From the NCBI RefSeq assembly GCF_006438955.1, contig NZ_RCZK01000006.1:62001-126000 (forward strand): a DNA stretch of 64,000 bases, read 5' to 3'. Of this stretch, positions 60,124-64,000 are shown one piece after another. The stretch comes from Sphingomonas oligophenolica (GTDB lineage Bacteria > Pseudomonadota > Alphaproteobacteria > Sphingomonadales > Sphingomonadaceae). Positions within the stretch are counted from its first letter, which is position 1; each line of letters starts with the position of its first letter. Below the pieces are notes generated by a model. That model searched no databases and had not been told where the DNA came from. It worked only from the letters and a program-made list of their open reading frames with translations. Both the position numbers and the translations under genes were made by a program.

Positions 60124-60689
60124 GCCATCACCATCCGCACCGCGCGTGCCCGCCGCCAGTCGATCAGCCCCGCGACCGAGATCGCGAGCAGCACCAGATA
60201 CAATGCCGTCGTGAACCACAAACCCTTGGCCGCGTAGAGCGGCACCGACGCGACATCGACCGCGATCCACAGCCACCAGCTCTCGAGTCTCCGCCGCGCC
60301 TGCAGCACCTGCGCGGCGATACTCGCCCCCGCGATCCCCGCGTCCCACCACGGGTAGGAGGCGTCGGTGTAGCGGTGCATCACCGTCCCCCACCCCGCCG
60401 CCGCGACAATGACGCCCGCCGCCCACAGCGCCCGCGTTTGTGGCGTCAGCGTCTCGACCAGCACGTCCCCCGCCGCGGCCCTGATCCGCGCCCAGTTCAC
60501 CCAGCCATACAGATTGACGACCAGGAAAAATCCCTGGAGCAGCATGTCCGAATAGAGCCGCGCCCGCGCGAACACGACCGCGTAGATCGCGACCGCCGCG
60601 ATCGCGAACGGATAGTTCCAGATGCTCCGCCGCGCCACCAGCGCGACGTTGACGACGATGAGCGCGGCGGCGATGGCTTCGATGCTATT
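60120..60689 (-). CDS. pnuC: Nicotinamide riboside transporter PnuC
   Basis: A 189-residue membrane protein with about seven helices in the PnuC pattern (ARRSIWNYPFAIAAVAIYAV, GFFLVVNLYGWVNWAR, VAQ-type middle, LESWWLWIAVDVASVPLYA, KGLWFTTALYLVLLAISVAG). The WWLWI and nucleoside-site aromatic residues are present. The GTG at 60689 has AAGG four bases before it. It heads a two-gene NAD-salvage operon with the NadR-like kinase. The gap to 60929 holds no gene. Confidence 0.9.
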   Translation of the reverse strand, partial: NSIEAIAAALIVVNVALVARRSIWNYPFAIAAVAIYAVVFARARLYSDMLLQGFFLVVNLYGWVNWARIRAAAGDVLVETLTPQTRALWAAGVIVAAAGWGTVMHRYTDASYPWWDAGIAGASIAAQVLQARRRLESWWLWIAVDVASVPLYAAKGLWFTTALYLVLLAISVAGLIDWRRARAVRMVMA

Positions 60690-60929
60690 CACCGCGCCTT
60701 GCCTACCGACGGCAGCGCGCACGTAAAGCGGCGACGCGCCGAAAACGCCCGCTGTCCTACACCCCGCCGCTGTGCCAGTGTTGCGCGCGATGCCCTGCCC
60801 GCGCGCCCTTCCCCATCTGTCGGTATGTTCAGCGTACGATGGGGGGACGCCGGCTGAATCGGTGATTCCGTGTAACAGTCGTCAATGTTGTAAAGTAAAC
60901 CGACACCTCCGCCCACCTCGGGAAGACGC

Positions 60930-62243
60930 ATGCGCCATATCGCGATAATCGGCTCCGGCCCCGCCGGCTATTACACCGCCGAAGCCTGTCAAAAGCTGTT
61001 CGGCGATGGCGCAGGGGGGGGCGTCCATGCCGACATCGTCGATCGCCTCCCCGTTCCCTATGGCCTGATCCGCACCGGGGTCGCGCCCGATCACCAGTCG
61101 ATCAAGGGCGTCAGCCGCCGCTACGAGGCGACCGCGCTCGCCGACAACGTCCGCTTCGTCGGCAACGTCACCGTCGGCCACGACGTCAGCATCCCCGAAC
61201 TCCTCGGCCTTTACGACGCGGTCGTGCTCGCGACCGGCGCGCCGCACGATCGCGGGCTCGACATCCCGGGCGCGGACCTGCCCGGCGTCATCGGCTCGGC
61301 AGCGTTCGTCGGCTGGTACAACGGCCACCCCGATTTTGCGCATATCGAACCGCCGCTCCACGGCCCCGGCGCGGTCGTGGTCGGCGCGGGCAACGTCGCG
61401 CTCGACGTCGCGCGGATCCTCGCCAAGACCGGCGACGAATTCACCGGGTCGGACATCGTCGCGCACGCGCTCGACGCGCTCGGGCCGCACACGATCGAGA
61501 CCGTCACGATCCTCGCGCGCCGCGGCCCGCACGCGATCGCGATGACACCCAAGGAACTCGGCGAACTCGGCAAACTCGCGCGCGCCCGTCCGCGCATCGA
61601 CCCCGCCGATCTGCCCCCGATCGAGGACGACGCCGCGCTCGATCCGGGCACCCGCAAATCGGTCGCGCTGCTGCGCGGCTTCGCCGAACCCGCACCCGCG
61701 AAACCGATCACGGTCGATTTCGATTTCTTCGCGATGCCGGTGCGGATCGAGGGCGACGGCCGCGTCGAACGCGTCATCGTCGAACGCACCCGGATCGACG
61801 CCGATGGCCACGCCACCGGTAGCGGCGAGACCTATGCGATCCCCGCCGCGATGGTGGTCAGCTGCATCGGCTATCGCACCCCGCCGATCGAGGACGTCCC
61901 CTATGACGCGAAGCTCGGCCGATTCGCCAACCACGACGGGCGGATCGCAGACGGCCTCTACGCGGTCGGCTGGGCGCGGCGCGGACCGACCGGGACGATT
62001 GGCACCAACCGCCCCGACGGTTTCCTGATCGCCGACCATATCGCCACCGACACCGCGCCCGACAGCGGCAAACCGGGCCGACCCGGCCTCGACGCGCTGC
62101 TCGCCGCGCGCGGCGTCGATGTCGTCACCTTCCGCGACTGGCAAGCGATCGAGCGTGCCGAGATCGCGAACGCCCGCGCCGGCTCCCCGCGCGAGAAGTT
62201 CACCCGCATCGACGCGATGCTCGCTGCCCGCGCCTCGCGGTAA
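60930..62243 (+). CDS. Ferredoxin/adrenodoxin reductase-like FAD oxidoreductase
   Basis: A 437-residue FAD/NADP oxidoreductase of the FprA/adrenodoxin reductase group. The FAD motif is IAIIGSGPAGYYTAEACQ, then PYGLIRTGVAPDHQSIKGV, a central NADP-binding GAVVVGAGNVALDVARIL, and the C-terminal VGWARRGPTGTIGTNRPDG. These enzymes pass electrons from NADPH to ferredoxins, which could feed P450s or iron-sulfur enzymes. It stands alone, divergent from pnuC, and ends 74 bases before the tRNA gene. Confidence 0.9.
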   Translation: MRHIAIIGSGPAGYYTAEACQKLFGDGAGGGVHADIVDRLPVPYGLIRTGVAPDHQSIKGVSRRYEATALADNVRFVGNVTVGHDVSIPELLGLYDAVVLATGAPHDRGLDIPGADLPGVIGSAAFVGWYNGHPDFAHIEPPLHGPGAVVVGAGNVALDVARILAKTGDEFTGSDIVAHALDALGPHTIETVTILARRGPHAIAMTPKELGELGKLARARPRIDPADLPPIEDDAALDPGTRKSVALLRGFAEPAPAKPITVDFDFFAMPVRIEGDGRVERVIVERTRIDADGHATGSGETYAIPAAMVVSCIGYRTPPIEDVPYDAKLGRFANHDGRIADGLYAVGWARRGPTGTIGTNRPDGFLIADHIATDTAPDSGKPGRPGLDALLAARGVDVVTFRDWQAIERAEIANARAGSPREKFTRIDAMLAARASR

Positions 62244-62317
62244 GCCGACGCTTGCACGCGTCCGACCCGCTGGGTATAGGCCGCGCTTCCAAGCGACCGG
62301 TCGTCACCGGACTCCGT

Positions 62318-62394
62318 CGGGGAGTAGCTCAGCCTGGTAGAGCACTGCCTTCGGGAGGCAGGGGCCGGAGGTTCGAATCCTCTCTTCCCGACCA
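62318..62394 (+). tRNA. tRNA-Pro (anticodon CGG)
   Basis: A complete 77-nt cloverleaf. The acceptor stem CGGGGAG pairs with CTTCCCG (one G-T), position 73 is A, and CCA is encoded. The D arm is GCTCAGCCTGGTAGAGC, the anticodon stem CTGCC/GGCAG surrounds the loop TTCGGGA with CGG at 62352-62354, and the T arm is GGAGG-TTCGAAT-CCTCT. It reads CCG, a frequent proline codon in this genome. No integrated element is visible at its 3' end within the window. Confidence 0.96.
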
Positions 62395-62408
62395 ACACAT
62401 GTCCGCGG

Positions 62409-62753
62409 TTACCGCTTCCGCTTCTTGCGCGCCGCATACCGCGCGTCGCGCGCCGCCTTCAACTCTTCCTCAGTGGGTTTGGGCGCTTCGACCGGTGCGG
62501 GCGCCGCCGGTGTCTCTACCGGTTTTGGCGCCTCGCTGGCTGCTTTGGCGGCCTTGGCCGTCTCGGCAGCACGCTTCCGCTCGGCGCGGCGCTCGGCGGC
62601 GGCCTTCTCACGCGCCTCGGCTGCTGCCTGACGTTCGGCGACCACCGCGGGATCGGGTGCCGGCTTTGACCGCAGTTGGTCGAGCGCCTTCTGCTTGGCG
62701 ACGCGTGCCGCCTCGGTGCGTTCGTTGAAATCGGGGGTCTTGAAGCCAGCCAT
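62409..62753 (-). CDS. DUF6481 family protein
   Basis: A 114-residue, very Ala/Lys/Glu/Arg-rich protein beginning [20 protein letters not shown] and ending in a basic KKRKR cluster. This layout matches DUF6481, a family seen in sphingomonads and relatives. It is probably a long charged helix with a proline-rich break (about residues 78-95). Function unknown. CAGGA lies ten bases before the ATG. Confidence 0.72.
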   Translation of the reverse strand: MAGFKTPDFNERTEAARVAKQKALDQLRSKPAPDPAVVAERQAAAEAREKAAAERRAERKRAAETAKAAKAASEAPKPVETPAAPAPVEAPKPTEEELKAARDARYAARKKRKR

Positions 62754-62836
62754 GTAAATCAGTTCCTGTTGGGCGATTCATCGATCGCCGGGTTTGTCTC
62801 TTACCAGCATTGCGGCGTGGATGCCGAATGCCTCGA

Positions 62837-63016
62837 TCATAACGTCCAGATGACGACGTTGCCGAGCAACACCGCCGCCATCACCAGCAGCAGCACGCCC
62901 TTCTTCGTGTCGCGCCGTCTGGCGATCATCGCGCCGCCGCCGATCAGACACGCGAAACATCCCAGCATCGCGATCGCGGGGGCGGCATTCGCGATCGAGG
63001 TCAGCGCGGCGGGCAT
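62837..63016 (-). CDS. Small membrane protein, 59 residues
   Basis: A short frame encoding MPAALTSIANAAPAIAMLGC, a first hydrophobic helix with two Cys, a basic turn (ARRRDTKKG), and a second hydrophobic helix (VLLLVMAAVLLGNVVIWTL). This two-helix hairpin with a positive loop is typical of genuine small membrane proteins. It starts nine bases after the threonine dehydratase stop on the same strand and may share its transcript. No family was recognised. Confidence 0.65.
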   Translation of the reverse strand: MPAALTSIANAAPAIAMLGCFACLIGGGAMIARRRDTKKGVLLLVMAAVLLGNVVIWTL

Positions 63017-63025
63017 GCCAGCCCC

Positions 63026-63991
63026 CTACCCGCTCGCCAACGCCCGTGCATAGGCCGCGATGTCGACATTGCCCCCCGACAGGATGACGAGCATCCCCGG
63101 TACCGGTCTCACGTGTCCGGCCAGCACCGCCGCGAGCCCGACCGCGCCGCCGGGTTCGATCACCAGCCGTAGCCGCGCCGCGGCCCAACGCTGTGCCGCC
63201 GCCACCTCCGCCTCGCTCACCGCGACCCCGGTCGCGTCGCGCCGCGCGAGCACCTCGAACGTCAGCGGCGACACTTGGCGCGTCATCAGCGAATCGCACG
63301 CGGTCGCGGGCGGGTTGGGGCCGACCGGTTCGATCCACGACGCCTCTAGGCTGCGGCGCATGTCCTCCCACCCCTCGGGCTCGACCACCGTGATCCGCGC
63401 GTCGCGCAGCCCCAGCGCGATTCCCGCGGCGAGTCCCCCGCCGCCGCACGGCACCACGACGTGACGCGGTTCGCCCAGCCCCTCGACCTCCATCTGCCGC
63501 CGCGCCTCGATCCCGCAACTTCCTTGCCCCTCGATGATCCACGGATCGTCGAAACTCGGCACCAAGGTGGCGCCCCGCGCCTCGGCGAGGCTGCCCGCGA
63601 TGCCTTCGCGACTTTCGGTCGCGCGGTCGTAGCGGACGACCTCGGCACCGAGCGCCAGCGTTCCCTCCAGCTTGGCGGCGGGCGCGTCGGATGGCATGAC
63701 GATCGTCGCGGGAATGCCGAGCCGCTGCGCCGCCCACGCGATCCCCTGCGCGTGGTTGCCGCTCGAAAAGGCGACAACGCCGCGCAGCCTGGCCGCATCG
63801 TCGAGCGCGGTCAGCCGATGCCACGCCCCGCGGATCTTGAACGCGCCGACGGGTTGCAGCGATTCGGCCTTGAAGGCGACACTGACGCCATTGATCTCGA
63901 CAACGAACAACGGCGTCGGGGGCAGGATCGCGGCAATCTTCGCGGCGGCGTCGCGGACCCCTGCGGTGGTCGGTTGTCGCACAATAGTCAC
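63026..63991 (-). CDS. Threonine/serine dehydratase
   Basis: A 321-residue fold-type II PLP enzyme. The Schiff-base Lys is K52 (FKIRGA), SSGNHAQGIAWAAQ binds the substrate, and VVPCGGGGLAAGIALGL holds the PLP phosphate. There is no C-terminal ACT domain, so it is the short catabolic or serine racemase-like type and not the feedback-regulated biosynthetic enzyme. It would deaminate threonine or serine to 2-oxoacids. The complete frame begins at 63991, nine bases before the window end, so the promoter lies outside. Confidence 0.9.
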   Translation of the reverse strand: MTIVRQPTTAGVRDAAAKIAAILPPTPLFVVEINGVSVAFKAESLQPVGAFKIRGAWHRLTALDDAARLRGVVAFSSGNHAQGIAWAAQRLGIPATIVMPSDAPAAKLEGTLALGAEVVRYDRATESREGIAGSLAEARGATLVPSFDDPWIIEGQGSCGIEARRQMEVEGLGEPRHVVVPCGGGGLAAGIALGLRDARITVVEPEGWEDMRRSLEASWIEPVGPNPPATACDSLMTRQVSPLTFEVLARRDATGVAVSEAEVAAAQRWAAARLRLVIEPGGAVGLAAVLAGHVRPVPGMLVILSGGNVDIAAYARALASG

Positions 63992-64000
63992 AACTCGTCC

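Overview
The window is high-GC chromosomal DNA from an alphaproteobacterium, most likely a Sphingomonas or close relative (Sphingomonadaceae). The reasons are the gene set and order (carA/carB, dnaG-rpoD, eno-ftsB, ffh-rpsP-rimM, miaB-phoH-ybeY-corC, lnt-metK), sphingomonad-type small proteins (DUF6481, DUF4170, PHA-granule region protein), EcfG-like general-stress promoters, and many copies of short inverted repeats of the kind seen in sphingomonads. No taxon search could be run, so the genus is an inference. There is no rRNA operon, complete phage, IS element or CRISPR array; one tRNA gene (Pro, CGG) is present.

Layout. 1-7.5 kb: secreted or membrane genes (glycine-zipper protein, S9 peptidase, MFS exporter, DUF885 lipoprotein, stress-promoter alpha/beta hydrolase). 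7.6-11.3 kb: eno-ftsB and a stress-type YqjD/YqjE/YqjK-like membrane-protein cluster. 11.3-17.4 kb: greA, carB, a foreign-looking gene, carA, a GatB/YqeY protein. 17.5-22.6 kb: GIY-YIG gene, dnaG, rpoD, L,D-transpeptidase. 22.6-33.8 kb: SulP transporter, rplS-trmD, a VapBC module and a thioredoxin-reductase-like gene, rimM-rpsP-ffh, mtaB-ftsY, yciB. 33.8-37.9 kb: hydrolase and a marR-emrA-emrB efflux operon. 38-50 kb: miaB, phoH, a second VapBC, ybeY, corC, a sugar dehydrogenase, lnt, metK, trmB. 50-64 kb: PilZ protein, a cysteine-synthase-like enzyme, class I fumarase, a two-gene radical-SAM peptide cassette, lepA, a repeat-peptide/M29-peptidase/methyltransferase operon, pnuC with a NadR-like kinase, a ferredoxin reductase, tRNA-Pro, and a threonine dehydratase.

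Most genes are housekeeping: RNA and protein synthesis (rpoD, greA, rplS, rpsP, lepA), tRNA modification (trmD, trmB, miaB, mtaB), protein targeting (ffh, ftsY), replication priming (dnaG), nucleotide precursors (carAB) and envelope lipoprotein maturation (lnt). Small cassettes break several conserved gene strings. Two VapBC modules sit directly upstream of trmD and ybeY with the toxin stop codon overlapping the next start codon. A foreign-looking gene lies between carA and carB.

The best candidates for an undescribed system are two compact peptide loci. At 53838-55240 an 88-aa peptide ending in a Trp/Gly/Cys-Cys tail overlaps a radical SAM/SPASM enzyme. At 57133-59368 a 98-aa peptide with two nearly identical Trp-Tyr-Ser repeats overlaps an M29-type metallopeptidase gene, which overlaps a methyltransferase gene carrying a premature stop. 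Also unusual are two 38-nt palindromic insertions nested inside two different repeat families, and repeat-derived peptide segments read in frame in CarA, MtaB and the GIY-YIG protein.
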